From Acanthopleura granulata (taxonomy: Eukaryota; Mollusca; Polyplacophora; Chitonida; Chitonidae), in assembly GCA_016165875.1 (NCBI GenBank), contig JABBOT010000004.1, positions 2,728,001 through 2,792,000 on the forward strand: 64,000 bases of DNA, read 5' to 3'. Position 1 is the first letter of the stretch. Every line of letters starts with the position of its first letter. This document shows positions 11,814-23,267 of the stretch, one piece after another. Both the position numbers and the translations under genes were made by a program. The notes below the pieces were generated by a model. That model had not been told where the DNA came from. It saw nothing but the letters and a program-made list of their open reading frames with translations, and ran no database searches.

Positions 11814-11945
11814 GTAATCAATGAACGTTCAGTTGACCAATCAAAATTTCGGATCATATATATATAACGCATGGAACATCGAAATTAACATCAGTGCTGT
11901 TATATCACTGACACGGGCAAACGATGGGATAAATAAAATTACACA
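11814..11945 (+). promoter_or_regulatory. Candidate Pol II promoter and non-coding first exon
   Basis: A TATA box (TATATATATAA, 11857-11867) lies about 30 bp upstream of a TCAGT initiator (11891-11895). A CCAAT box (11837-11841) and an inverted CCAAT (ATTGG, 11814-11818) lie 50-80 bp upstream of the predicted start. A consensus splice donor GTAAGT is at 11946-11951, so a first exon of about 53 nt is predicted. Its ATGs hit stops within a few codons, so the exon would be non-coding. The next exon is unknown; the acceptor at 12716 is one possibility. Spacing fits known metazoan core promoters, but AT-rich DNA produces TATA runs by chance. Confidence 0.4.
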
Positions 11946-12014
11946 GTAAGTATTTAAAATATTTTCTGGATTATATCCACGCTAGACTGATTTTACAGTG
12001 AAATTTAGTGGATG

Positions 12015-12140
12015 TATTTATTTATTTATTTATTTTGTGTTTGGTGTTTATTTGTTTATTTTGATTAGTGTTTTACGCCATACTCAAGAGTATTTCACTT
12101 ATACGACAGCGGCCAGCATTATGGTGGGAGGTATCTGGGT
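12015..12140 (-). mobile_element. tRNA-derived SINE, 5'-truncated
   Basis: Minus-orientation copy. The tail is (TTTA)n with an interruption, followed by GTTTTACGCCATACTCAAG, TTTCACTTATACGAC and GGCCAGCATTATGGTGGGAGG. The element stops at the CCCACCATAATG block, and the sequence beyond it is a local tandem repeat rather than the SINE core. Its position is within 200 bp of the candidate splice donor at 11946, inside the putative intron. Confidence 0.9.
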
Positions 12141-12360
12141 TTGTTTCGGCACATGTTTAGAATTAGACTCCAAATATGTGGTGTGTCTGGATTTGTTGTC
12201 GGCACATGTTTAGAACTGAACTCACCATGTGTGGAATCACCTCGAGGTTTGTTGTCCGGCATGTTCAACACTGGACTCGCCATATGTGGCGTGTACTGGT
12301 TAGTTGTCCATACATGCCCAGGATTGCTGCCAACTTATGGTTCGTTACTGGGTCTCTTGG
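12141..12360. repeat. ~53-bp minisatellite abutting a SINE end
   Basis: Four diverged units contain GTTTGTTGTC-GGCACATGTTTAGAAC-like sequence, with GGCA(CA)TGTT cores near 12149, 12201, 12258 and 12308. The array starts directly at the truncated 5' edge of the SINE at 12015-12140. ORFs crossing it reflect the repeat and not a gene. Confidence 0.7.
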
Positions 12361-12716
12361 CCTCACACGCCGAATGTCTGAGTGCACTACTTTTCTAGTA
12401 TTTCCTGGGGCCCATATTTGTCAGTTCTTTTACGCTCACTAACATATGTTTCGCATCAGAATTTCATCCATCATATGTTATTGGCGAATATGTAAGATTT
12501 GAAGGTATACGGATATTTCACAGTATCTTACGCGTCTCAGCTATTTGGCGAACTGATATTGGTGGTCTCTGTGTAATACAGGGTTTGCATGACCAGAGCA
12601 CTTTATACTTGTCAATGAAGAGCAGTGTTAAGGGTCAAAACATTATTCTTGGGTGAAGTGGTCAGGATAAAATATGATGGGAGTGAATGCCAGCCGTAAA
12701 TATTCTTTTACTACAG

Positions 12717-12884
12717 TTAATCTTCAACTGGAATTATTCATTGTTTGACCCTCTGCCCGGCGGAAGGTTAGCGACCATGTACACTGATCACGTGCCGGAA
12801 AATTTTTTCATGGATATCGCTGAGACTGCAGCAATGCTGGAGGCTTTATCACCAAAACATCGACTCAAGAATTCAAACAATTGA
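12717..12884 (+). CDS. Possible terminal coding exon, unknown
   Basis: An acceptor (TTCTTTTACTACAG, ending 12716) precedes 55 codons ending in TGA. The reading is protein-like: NWNYSLFDPLPGGRLA, then MYTDHVPENFFMDIAETAA, then a basic end (KHRLKN). No membrane segment or known motif is seen. The frame is in phase 0 at the acceptor. It could be the last exon of a transcript from the promoter candidate at 11.86 kb, which is speculative. I do not recognise a family. Confidence 0.22.
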   Translation, partial: LIFNWNYSLFDPLPGGRLATMYTDHVPENFFMDIAETAAMLEALSPKHRLKNSNN

Positions 12885-15800
12885 CCATTTTCAATCAGAC
12901 TGGAAGCTTTTGTCTTGGTTCAGTCAAAGAAGCCCTTAGCTTCAAGCGATCACCGGGTTACCCGGGAGAAATAGGCCGGCGTTTGTATCACCTTGATGTG
13001 TGAGAACATATCGGCAGCATACAGATATCCCGGCCGATGATGGATTTCCACAGGCGTGGCATCACTCTACTGGCGCTTCGTGAAGATTACAATGAAAAGG
13101 AGCATCACTTCACATTAAGTAAATGCTACCTCGGCTACATCAGTCCTCCGAGCAATTTAAAACTGCTTTGTTAAAGCGGCCGTGAGAACCTGATCCAGTG
13201 GGGCATCGTTGTCTTGCGTTGAGTGGATCACAAAGTGGACTTCACGGCACGCTTTGCTCAGGAATCTCCTATCCGGCTATCGGCAGCAAAATAACACTGA
13301 TATGAGCGATTTTTTTAGGAAGTCCACAAATTCAATTATGATAAAGAGATCTTTCAGAATTAAACTCACATACTGGTCGATACCCCGAGACATGAATGGC
13401 TCTAATTTTGTCCTTTTCGCATTGCACCTTTAAAATAAAATGCTAATCTTCTCTTCTTAAAATCGGAATTTTGTATATCGGGACGATGTAGAGTGTCTAG
13501 ACTCACTAGTACATTTTGTCTTGATTTTGTTTCTCGTAATTTTTCGTTTGGGTGGAGGGCCACGAAAATACTGCGAGAAAAACATCTGGTGGTTTGCGTT
13601 TAACTACCTCTATATTTCAGCTTCTCTGGAGTACACAGTGGTATTTGTCTACCCCTGATTTTTTCATTCGGCGTTTTGTCAGTGTTTATCTCAAAGGACT
13701 ATTGCCATATTGTAAGCCATTCGTCAGAAGTTTTGACCAAAGTATCCGTCATTCAGAGCTGTGACGCTGCCGTGTGACTTGAGATAATTTATACATGAGG
13801 TAGTGGACGTTCACTGACGTTGCCATCCACCGCACAGATGGTGCATATCGCTGCAACCAACAGTATCTGGTACCACAAGGTCAGATAAGGTCACGTCTCT
13901 GTTTGACTGACACACGATGGCTGTACCCAACCCTCAACAGATAGCTTTATATCGTGCTTAGACATTCATCCCTGATGGATTACCGACGCATCCAGAAAAT
14001 ATTTCTACTGTGGCGTATCAAGGACGTATTAATGATGTATAATTGAAATAAAAGAATGAAGCAAAAACAAATCCAATAGCTTTGTTAAATTTTACTGAGT
14101 TAATAAAATAAAAACAATTTCAAATGAAACATGAAGACCAGGCAGAAAATGCCCTCCCCCCGACTGCAGTCCTCGAGAAATACGGTGTGGTGCCTGATGT
14201 TACATGTCAATTCTTATAACCCTGAATAGACTGACGAATATCTAAGCATTTATGAATATGGATCAGTCTTTTCATAAATATCGCAGTATGCACAGTCATT
14301 GGTGGAAGAGTAAATTTGGCAGGTCTTATTCCAAACGTCTGATTACAAAACTTGTAATAGAAACAAAACAATAGAAGATCATATTGATTTCTGAAGTTTT
14401 AGGTTTGAAAATTTCTTCGTTGTGCAAGTATTCCGTCGCGTGACGGACATCACAAAATGCACTGCAGTTATCGAAATAAAGTATATGTGTTTACAGTTCT
14501 AAGTTTTTATCTCATCCAAAACACTGTCGTTTCAGCAACCGTGGCCAAGTCTGTTTTAATGTTCATCTACTAAAAAATTTGTCAAGAAATCCAACAGTCC
14601 ATTCGGAATCAAAAAGAACAAAAATTACACGCTGACCCAATATCTTAACACGCCATTTCGCATCAGATCTTATGTCAGCACTAGGGAGCACTAACCACTT
14701 ACAAAACAAGATCTCGCGCTGTGGATAGCACGGTACTCCTGTGTTGAGAAGCTGAGTTGCTTGCCTACAGGGAAATTGCGATATTATAAAAACAAAACTG
14801 CTCTTAACTTGGGGACGATTTGTCAAGGGGAGAAAAATTCCCCGTTAGCTGATTTTCGGTGAAAAAATTTGGTCATTATCTTTTTATTTAATCGGAGTTG
14901 TTTTGGTGCCCGATCTTACGGCAGCCGAATATGTGCAATTTTCTTGATTACAGTATTAAAACCTCTATGGGATATAGAGATAAATAATTCAAGAATTTGG
15001 TGCGAGAGACACGAAATTTCTTATTTGAGTTCGCAAATCCCAGGCGTATGAACACTTAAAGCAGTATGAGGGGACAAAGTTTGTGACGTAAAAGCTGGCA
15101 TCATACAATATGGTAGGCTATGGGCCATATTTACACAATACTGCTCAGTTTACCCTCAGAAACGCAGTAAAACAGAAACATTACGATTCAGGCACAGTTT
15201 GCGTGGCACTGGGAGGTAAAGAAAGACCTTATTCACCTGCGTTACAGCTGACGCTGAAGTGAATCGTTAATGTCTAGAAATGGGCAAAACTTGTCGATTC
15301 CCTTTCAACAAGAACAATGTTCTATTCGAAGAACAGACCGGAACACACTTTGAATATCGACATCAGGAAATGTATATCAGTAAGCTACCCTGTCTTTACA
15401 TCAGTATAAGTCAAGTTCAATTACTTAGTCAAGGAATGAAGAGAAACTAGCGCAGACTGATAGGAGTCACTGTTTGTCCCGATGGGCATACATGGTGCTC
15501 ATGTGTTGAAGGCAAATTCTAAATATGAGCAGAGAACTTGTTTTGAAATTACCTAATGAAGCTTGATATTGGTCAATGTGAACTCACCTAATATGACTAA
15601 ACCTTGGCATTGTGAAGCCGTATAGAGTGTGGAGGTCTGGTAATGTGACCAAAATGTACTTATCATGTTATCTTTTCGAATTATCATGCGTGGACATAGT
15701 GAAGCTTAATATCTTGGGTAGACACGGAAATGCGAGGAAAAAAACTGGCCTAATATGGTCTGCCTGATGTGGATTATTTAGTTGAACGCTGATACATTTA

Positions 15801-16498
15801 ACGTATGGTGAATCAATTCAAAGGCAAATAATGGAATGGGCACTGCAGTGTGATAGATTTCAAGGTAGCGTCATTTTTACACTATTCATTTTAGCGTCAC
15901 TAGGTATGATTTATTTGAGATATCAGTTATGGAAATCGTAGGCAAAAGTATCATATGGACATAATCATGATGAGTTGTCAATGATATGAAGATATTTTCT
16001 GAGACAGATTTCACCACCCCTGCCTGAGAGAGATATGTGTTTTGAAATCGCCCGAATCAATCCGACCTCAGATTCCCTTCTTTAGATAGACTTTGTTGTC
16101 AGGGGGACAGGCAGTAAGTGGGCGATGCAGATCGCGTTGGAGATGATATCCCTTTCATCAGTAATGACATACACACTGAGCTTGCTGTGACGGATAAACA
16201 TCAGTGTTCGGTGTGTTTGTTAGTTGCTTGCCGAGCGTGTGTGGTTTATTTGGGGCACCTATAGGTTTCCTCCATTATTCATGATATTCTGATATTCATA
16301 CTATATGATAGATATTGCTGAATTCCACGTTGGGCATGCGTCAGAGGTGACACTAGAAAGCATTGTGGCATGCACTGTCTAAGACCACCGGTCCAATGCC
16401 GAGGTTTCTACAGAATTTATCTTGGCTCTTTTCCAACCAGCTCTTTGGATATGCATGTAGCAGCGAAGGAAAAAAGTGGTAAAATTCAGATTTCAGTC
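12885..16498. other. No recognisable feature
   Basis: About 3.6 kb with ORFs of 60-87 codons only. A small palindromic G/C patch (ACCGGGTTACCCGGG) lies near 12952-12966. No SINE, transposon or satellite structure is seen. 15560-15780 has vaguely recurring AATATG/TGAAGC words that I could not resolve into a repeat. Confidence 0.5.
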
Positions 16499-16690
16499 AC
16501 TTATTTGATTCATCGATTGGTGTTTAACGAAGCGCTGTAGAATTTTTCCCTTACATGTATGACGGCGGTCAGGTTTGTGAGTGGACTGAACCTGAGATCC
16601 CGTGATAAACCACGGACCTTGGGCAGGTACTTGACAAACCCCCCGATCATGCCGATTAAAGAAAGCAGCGTGATTCAAATATGGGAACTT
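16499..16690 (-). mobile_element. Diverged SINE of a second subfamily
   Basis: Minus orientation. The low-coordinate end has CTTATTTGATTCATCGATTGG and GTTTAACGAAGCGC, in place of the main family's ACGCCGTACTCAAG block. Next come ATGACGGCGGTCAGG (the CTGACCGCCGTC block), a CCACGGACC...GGCAGGTACTTGACA block equivalent to the main family's CCACGACCATCCGCAGG section, and GATCATGCCGATTAAAG. The order of blocks parallels the main SINE while the 3' tail differs, suggesting a related SINE family with a different LINE partner. The copy is old. Confidence 0.6.
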
Positions 16691-19224
16691 CTTAGGATTG
16701 GGCCTGATAATAATGGTGAGCGAATGCTTTATATCATGTGAACTTCCCATGGCCCTTGTTTCAGTTTCCAGAAGGTAGGCATGAATGAATGATTATGGTT
16801 TAACGCCACATTAGCAATATCTCAGAGAAGTAAAATTCTTCGAAAATGCGGCAACAAGTGGTTTCAGGTGTGGTCTATGCACAGACAAATAGGTACTTGG
16901 TATTTGGCCTTTGATCAGATAACGTGGATGTGAACAGGCGTTATGTGATTGACCACGCCGACAGGATCCTTCCCAATTGGGTTAATGACAGGCCTGACTA
17001 AGCCGACTCACCTGGTCCTCACTTACCAACTTTGTCCCCTGATCAGACTTCATAAGACCGTCTCGTTGACACGTAGTTCAATACTGAAGTCTAATTTCTT
17101 GCCACTTGTCCCTTGCGTTAATTCGGGTAGGGTTTATATAACAAGGTTAGACCTGTTCAGCGAACTACCATAGTAATGGTCACTTCAGGATATCCGTATT
17201 CTCAAACCCTGTGTCCAGTAAGTCCAGTAAGGGAATGGTTTCTCTGACTAAGGCATACATACAGCTGCCTTTCTTTGTTCACTATTGACTGCTATGGTTT
17301 CCATATACATCGGCTTTGGATCGGGCATATCGATGTTCACTCCGAGGCAGTATCACACCAGAAACTTTAAATTACTACTCGCATTCTTTTGCCCATGGCC
17401 TTAATCAAACTGGATATTTCACCCAAACACATCGGTTAGGGTTCTACGGCTCGTGTTTGGCATCTACTCATAAAGCGCCCGGTGGCGGGAACTTTCCCGG
17501 GTCTGTACGTAGACACGCCCACATACAAATCTCCGACATCTCGAAGAGGCGTCCGCGAACAAGACATTGAACATGAAGTGACTATTTTGAGCGAGTGGAG
17601 TTTAACACTAGTTTAATAGGTTATGAAAACATTCAAAGAGCATTTCAACTTCACATCAACGATGCGGAAGAGTGTAATGCGCCATTTCGGTACCAGTTTG
17701 AAGAGCCATTTTTGTAGAACTCAGTGTGTGGCATGTGTGTAAAAAACAAAACTAGTTCTGTTGGGCTTTTAGGTGGTTTTTGCTTCTTTTTATCCAGTGA
17801 ATCATGTAATGTTTAAATTACACGAGCGAATCCGTTAATTATATCATGTTTACTTCTTCTCGCCTTTGTCAAAGGTGAGAATATAATGCCAGGGCGTATA
17901 ATTGCTCCTGTGAACAAGACACTCAGGTGTCGGGGACACGGACTAATGATCTCGTATTAAGTCAGCTGTGGCAGTCCTAATTAAGTTCAGGGGCCTTTTC
18001 ACGCGGGCTGATCACGATGGGTGCAGGTCTTGATACAGCAGTATGAAACCGACTTATGTAACAGATTGTTACACTGGCGTCAATTGTCCTTCGCATCTGG
18101 GCTCGAAAACAACATATCGCTGCTTATTGGCTCTTGTGGGACTTGGCCACATCAGGCACAACGCTGTTATATCGCGTCCCTTCCAAAATGATTACTTGAT
18201 AAAGTAAAGCTGTTTGCCAACAGCATTGCCGTGGTCTTTATGTTCGTACCATACTCTCGAGTTCTGGGTTCATAAAGAAGGGGACAAGTGATAAGAATGA
18301 AGACGGAATAAACTGGATTTGAACACCATACTGCGAATTATTCCCAATGAAAATAAACAGTAAAAGTTAAGATATCAGCGCTCTTCTATTGTACCTAGTA
18401 CCGACAGCCCTTGACAAAATGAACACGTTATTGCATATTTATTTCCGTGGAGCAATTCTATTGTAGGACGGTCTCATGTTAAGTAAATAGTAGAGGGCAA
18501 AGTTTCATTTCTGTCGAGGATAAAACTTTTGCATTACAAGTTAACCTTATTACAAAATGTGCAGAGAAAAACTATTGATCGTACCTCAGATACTTTTGAA
18601 CAACCCATGAAGGGCATATGATGAGGTTCAGTGCGGTATATCGTTGTACCTTTAACAGATTTTATTGTAGAGGGTTAATTGTAATTTCTTCGAAATGGCG
18701 GATATCTTGAAATAAATTCAAAACGACGTATTTCACGGACAAAAGACATGCACCATTCAACCTTGAAAATCGCGAAACTGTCATTAAATATTATTGCCAT
18801 AGTCGGACGCCTTACACTGCTGCTCGACTAAGCATTGTGGAGGTCTTCTTTTTGTTTTTATGTTACCGCGTGTTAAATTTGACGACAACACAGCATTTTG
18901 AATAATTCTAGTCCGGTGATGTCTAATGAATTGCAATTACCATCAAACCATTTTATTATCTAATTCTACTCAGGCCATTGTGCAAGGGGGGTATAAATTG
19001 CTTTTATTTATATATTTGCATGAACAGTCAGATAAAACCCTTATGGATGTAAATAGACATCCAAATTTCATCAATTAAGTTTAACTATCACACTGTGTTT
19101 GTTGCTTTCGTATTGCTCTTTATGTTGCAGTCTTTTATACCGTGGAATGTTCAAACGGACAACAAAACTTCAGTGTCAAGGAATACACACGGGTGGTTAA
19201 TAAATGGTAGACTTCACGCTTGGA
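16691..19224. other. No supported gene; possible further SINE debris
   Basis: At 16795-16830 a GGTTTAACGCCACATTAGC stretch resembles the 3' end of gastropod-type SINEs, but I cannot delimit an element. The rest (16.9-19.2 kb) shows only ORFs of 74-84 codons without domains. Confidence 0.4.
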
Positions 19225-20430
19225 TATAATTACACAGGGCAGAACATCGGTATGATAAATCCCAATTATCGTAACTAAGCGTATTTTTGATATGATAAAT
19301 CGTTCAACTTGTTTCTAGGATAGCTGAATCTGGGTATGATAGATCACAGGAGTAGGACATGAAATAATCGGTGCGGGAAGTCACCAATGGAAAACTAAGA
19401 CTGCAAAACGTCGTACCATAAATTATAGATGGAACATTATAATAACGGAATGTCGGTATACTATAAATTACAGGGATAGGGACACAAGAATCACGGTATA
19501 ATAAATCACAGGCGAAAAACCTAGACAGCAGAACATCCATTTAATAAATGGGAGAGGGGTAGCTAAGACTACTGAGTCTCGGTAGGATAGATCACGGTTG
19601 GTAACTAAGGAAGCAGAATTTCGACATCATAAATCACAGACAGAAAACTAAGGCAGCGAATCTATGGTGTGCTCTACCACAGACGTATCTATGATGTATC
19701 TGTGTGACACAAACGGGTGAACTAGACATCGAACTTCAATATGATAAATCACAGACGTCTTAATGAGACAGCGAATCTCCGGTGCGACAAAGCACAGATG
19801 AGTGAATACAACGAATCTCCAGTGTGATGTATCACAGACCAGTGAATAAGACATCGAACTTCCATGTGATAAATTGCAGACGGGTGAATAAGACAGGGAA
19901 TCTCTGGTGCGATAATGCAGAGATGAGTGAATACAACAGCGAATCTCCGAGGAGACGTATCATGGGTCACTAAGACAGCGAATCTCCGGTGTGAGGTATC
20001 ACAGACGGGTGACTAAAACAGAGAATCTCCAATAGAATGTATCACAGAAGGGAGATTAAGAAAGTGAATCTCCGGTGTGTGGTATTACAGAAAGGTGAAT
20101 AAGACAGCGAATTTCCAGTGTGAGATAACACAGACGGGTGACTAATACAGCGGGTCTCCGGTAAGTTGCATCACAGACAGGTGACTAAGACATCACAACA
20201 TAAATAGGATACATCACAGACGGGTGACTATGATAGTGAATTTCCGGTGACTAAGACAGCAAAACCTCGAAGACGAAGGAAAGCCTCGGTAAAATAAATC
20301 ACAAACCAAAAAACTTAGACAGAACCTTGATACAATAAATCACAGATGGGTAACTAAGGTTGATGAACCTCGATCCGAGACATCACCGACTGAAAACAAC
20401 ATTGGGTATAATAAATCACGGGCTGGTAAC
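19225..20430. repeat. 43-bp satellite array
   Basis: Roughly 25-28 diverged copies of a 43-bp unit built from ATAAATCACAGACGGGTGA, CTAAGACAGCGA and ATCTCCGGTGTG. CACAGACGGG-type anchors at 20000, 20043, 20086, 20129 and 20172 are exactly 43 bp apart. The centre (19.6-20.25 kb) is the most regular, and the flanks (19.2-19.6 and 20.25-20.43 kb) are more diverged, as expected when unequal exchange keeps the middle similar. Minus-strand ORFs of 68-78 codons inside it are by-products of the repeat. Confidence 0.9.
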
Positions 20431-21475
20431 CACACAGATCACACAGAACTAACGAAGAAGAGAAATAAAACAAGATTTGAGAGCTTCTATAAACAGATAA
20501 CGTCGGCTAGATGTTAGAAAAATACACTATCGATAAAATAGTTACATGTATATAGAAGAATGGAGGCAGACTTTATCGTAAACGGTAGACCCTGCCTATT
20601 TCCTAGGTCTCCATACAAAAACACTCCAAATCGGTCAACCAAAATAGGCGGATCCCAGGAGGCGAGAATGCTCTATATCCATGTAACGTAAACTAAGTGT
20701 TCATACAGCGCTCATCATGAAATCGCATACTTTTAGCAAAATTCGACGAAAATTTTCACCGAGTTCAAATGCGCGACAATCTTGTAGTACAAAGGCCTGT
20801 AACTCGGCTGACTGCACCGGTCTTCCATAGTTCGGAAGGGCAGGGTATTTTTGCAATTATTCATAAATTCTACTTCAAAAAAGAACCAGATTAAATGAGG
20901 GCATTAAGAGTGATGGAGTGTGTACACGATCGGGTGAGCGCAGAAAGTTCTCTTTCCATGCGTGCTGTTGCACGTCAACAAAAAGGCAACACTACATTTC
21001 AATCACAACTATTAAAAGAAAAGAAGCCCTGCTTCCGCTTTAACTCCTCTTCTTTGTGTGCGAATTGTTTCTTTGGAAATACAAAGTATTTTTGCGCAAG
21101 CAGCTGTCATCTGTAACGTAATCTATGTGAACAGTGTTTCGGGTTTTTTTTGTCACATCTTTTCCCGGTCGACCTTCTCCTTCTGTCCTATTTGAAATAA
21201 CTTTTAATTTTACCAGTCAATTTACTTTCCGTTCATTAAATGCTATTTGCTCATTCTATTCCGGAGAAAACAACCAAAGAAAATTTTAACATCATTTAGA
21301 TTCACACAGTCCCAGAAAATCATGGTTTTACAAAACATTAAAATTTTAAAGATTTAAACGTTCCATAAATACATATGCGTGTTCGTAGTATTGTACTGGA
21401 TAACGGATAAACTAGACGAGCTACCCTCATAATCTTTCATCTATTCTAAACTGGGGAAGAAGCATTTGTCATGTA
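20431..21475. other. No recognisable feature
   Basis: One 73-codon plus ORF (20895-21116) has no recognisable motif. No repeat structure is seen. Confidence 0.5.
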
Positions 21476-21586
21476 TGTCCTTGGGGACAAGGGCATGATA
21501 ATATAGTCTTTATTAAATATATCTTAAATTTAGTTTGGTATCGTTTGGAAAATTGTTTCCCATGTCAAGGGACACAGTAAACAAAG

Positions 21587-21624
<38 letters not shown>

Positions 21625-21644
21625 CTTGCATAAGGACTATAAAC
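21476..21644. repeat. Inverted repeat enclosing a (TA)n tract
   Basis: GTCCTTGGGGACAAGGGCAT at about 21477-21496 is mirrored by ATGCCCTTGCATAAGGAC at about 21620-21637. The arms match apart from a short indel. A 33-bp (TA)n run at 21589-21621 sits against the right arm. The arrangement suggests a small foldback transposon whose interior gained a microsatellite, but no target duplication could be defined. Confidence 0.5.
21589..21621. repeat. (TA)n microsatellite
   Basis: An uninterrupted TA dinucleotide run of about 16 units, probably length-polymorphic. Confidence 0.95.
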
Positions 21645-21968
21645 ATTGTACCTCTGTGGCTCACCTCGAGTATCTGAGGTCAACGCCTGCAAATTAAGAC
21701 CAGCCAAGTTGAAGTGTCCACGCAATTAAATTGACTTACAGAGACGAATTTATTTCATTAGCATAAACCAAATCTTTGGTAAGTTAATCCCAGGTCAGAG
21801 TGAGATTAATACACTCAACACACCAATTCGGCCAGACACTCGGTTAACAGAATTTCATGGACTTGAATGGTGGGTTTATGGAGGGGGTAGTAGGGGATGG
21901 GATTATTTCATATGAAGATTTCTTCCATTGATTTACACAATCATTTAAGTTTAAAGTATACGTTTCAC

Positions 21969-22135
21969 TCATGCTGGCGTCCTCTTCGACCGCACATGGG
22001 AAGATCTGCCAGCAGCCTGCGGATGGTCATGGGTTTCCTCCGGGCTCTGTAACGCTTCCGCCAATCATAACGCTGACCGCCGTCGTATAAATGAAATGTT
22101 CTTGAGTACGGCGTAAAACACGAATCAAATAAATG
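21969..22135 (+). mobile_element. tRNA-derived SINE, head missing
   Basis: Plus orientation. It begins at CTCATGCTGGCGTCCTCTTC, just after where the tRNA-like head would end. It continues through GGGAAGATCTGCCAGCAGCC, TGCGGATGGTCATGGGTTTCC, CTGACCGCCGTCGTATAA and TTCTTGAGTACGGCGTAAAAC, and ends in AATCAAATAAATG. The AAAT tail has only about two units. A short CTGTAACGCTTCC stretch replaces the usual CTGCCCGGTTTCC. Confidence 0.92.
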
Positions 22136-22314
22136 TATGTTTGACGCACTGATTGTCTGCAAATATTTTCCCATAATACTTCAGGTAAAATAATTGTTGA
22201 TTGCTGCCTATGTATTGGCAATGTATGTGAAGAGACAATTTCCATAGCACAAACATCTATTCGTGTGCATCTGCGAGCTTAGACTCAAAAGTACAACCAC
22301 CGCGGAAAAAACTC
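22136..22314. other. No recognisable feature
   Basis: Short spacer between a SINE and a minisatellite. Confidence 0.5.
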
Positions 22315-22640
22315 TTTGCTTTTGCCCCAAAACAGTGGTTAATGCAGAGACGTGCTTCTTTGTTGTGTCCAAGGCAGTAACTTGTACAGAGACTTAATAT
22401 TTGGTTTTGTCAATATTTAAGGGCATAGGCATGACATTTAGTTTTCTCCAGGTAGTGACTTTTATATAGACGTGCTATTTGAGTCTCGAGAAAGTGGACT
22501 GTATATAGACGTAATGTTTGGCTGATTCTCAAAACAGTAGGTTATATAAAGAATTGATATTTGATTGTGTCCCAAGGCTGAAGGTTGTATATAGAACTGA
22601 CCTTTGGTTATTTCTCAGGACACTGATGCAATGTATGTTT
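22315..22640. repeat. Second 43-bp minisatellite (unrelated sequence)
   Basis: Diverged units of about 43 bp carry CAGTAGGTTGTATATAGA, then a variable ATATTTGGTT, then GTGTCCCAAGG-like ends. Unit starts fall near 22331, 22374, 22451, 22494, 22533 and 22577, with one unit disrupted around 22410-22450. It shares its period but no obvious sequence with the array at 19.2-20.4 kb. Confidence 0.65.
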
Positions 22641-22805
22641 AATACTTTGATACGATGTTTGTTTCCGTTTTCACATGTACCTGCAGATAATGTTTCTTCT
22701 AGTTTTAAGACTACATCTTGAAATACGCTTTTTTAACAGTTGTTATCAGGGCAATCTTTTGTCGGCACTGTGCCATTTAGAAATCATTGTCCCCAGAATT
22801 CTGTA
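22641..22805. other. No recognisable feature
   Basis: Spacer between two tandem arrays. Confidence 0.5.
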
Positions 22806-23267
22806 AATGTTCAGAACAAAACCTGCATTACATTTAAATTTTCATCCACAATTAAACAAACCACCCAAAGAGATGTTAACTAACAGGAACGCTATATATT
22901 CAGAACAAAACCTATATTAGGCCTACATTTAAATTTTCAACCACAATTAAACAAACCACCCAAAGAGATGTTAACTAACAGGAACGCTATATATTCAGAA
23001 CAAAACCTATATTAGGCCTACATTTAAATTTTCAACCACAATTAAACAAACCACCCAAAGAGATGTTAACTAACAGGAACGCTATATATTCAGAACAAAA
23101 CCTATATTAGGCCTACATTTAAACTTTCAACCACAATTAAACAAACCACCCAAAGAGATGTTAACCAACAGGAACGCTTTATGTTCAAAACAAAACCTTA
23201 TTATATTTAAGTTTTCAATCAGAATTAAGCCTCCCGCCCAATAAGATCCTAACTAACCGGAACGCTG
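22806..23267. repeat. 95-bp tandem repeat, five copies
   Basis: GCTATATATTCAGAACAAAA recurs at 22891, 22986 and 23081, and a variant occurs at 23176, each 95 bp apart. The first copy (from 22806) lacks the TATTAGGCC insertion, and the last (to about 23267) is strongly diverged. The three middle units look identical or nearly so, while the outer two carry many differences. That pattern indicates recent expansion or homogenisation of the middle. Confidence 0.95.

Noticed and set aside
16795..16990. Possible third SINE type (GGTTTAACGCCACATTAGC)
   Set aside because: The opening motif is suggestive but the following 150 bp could not be matched block by block to any other copy in the window, so boundaries and identity are unsupported.
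19304..19970. Minus ORFs of 68-78 codons within 19.3-20 kb
   Set aside because: They are by-products of the 43-bp satellite.
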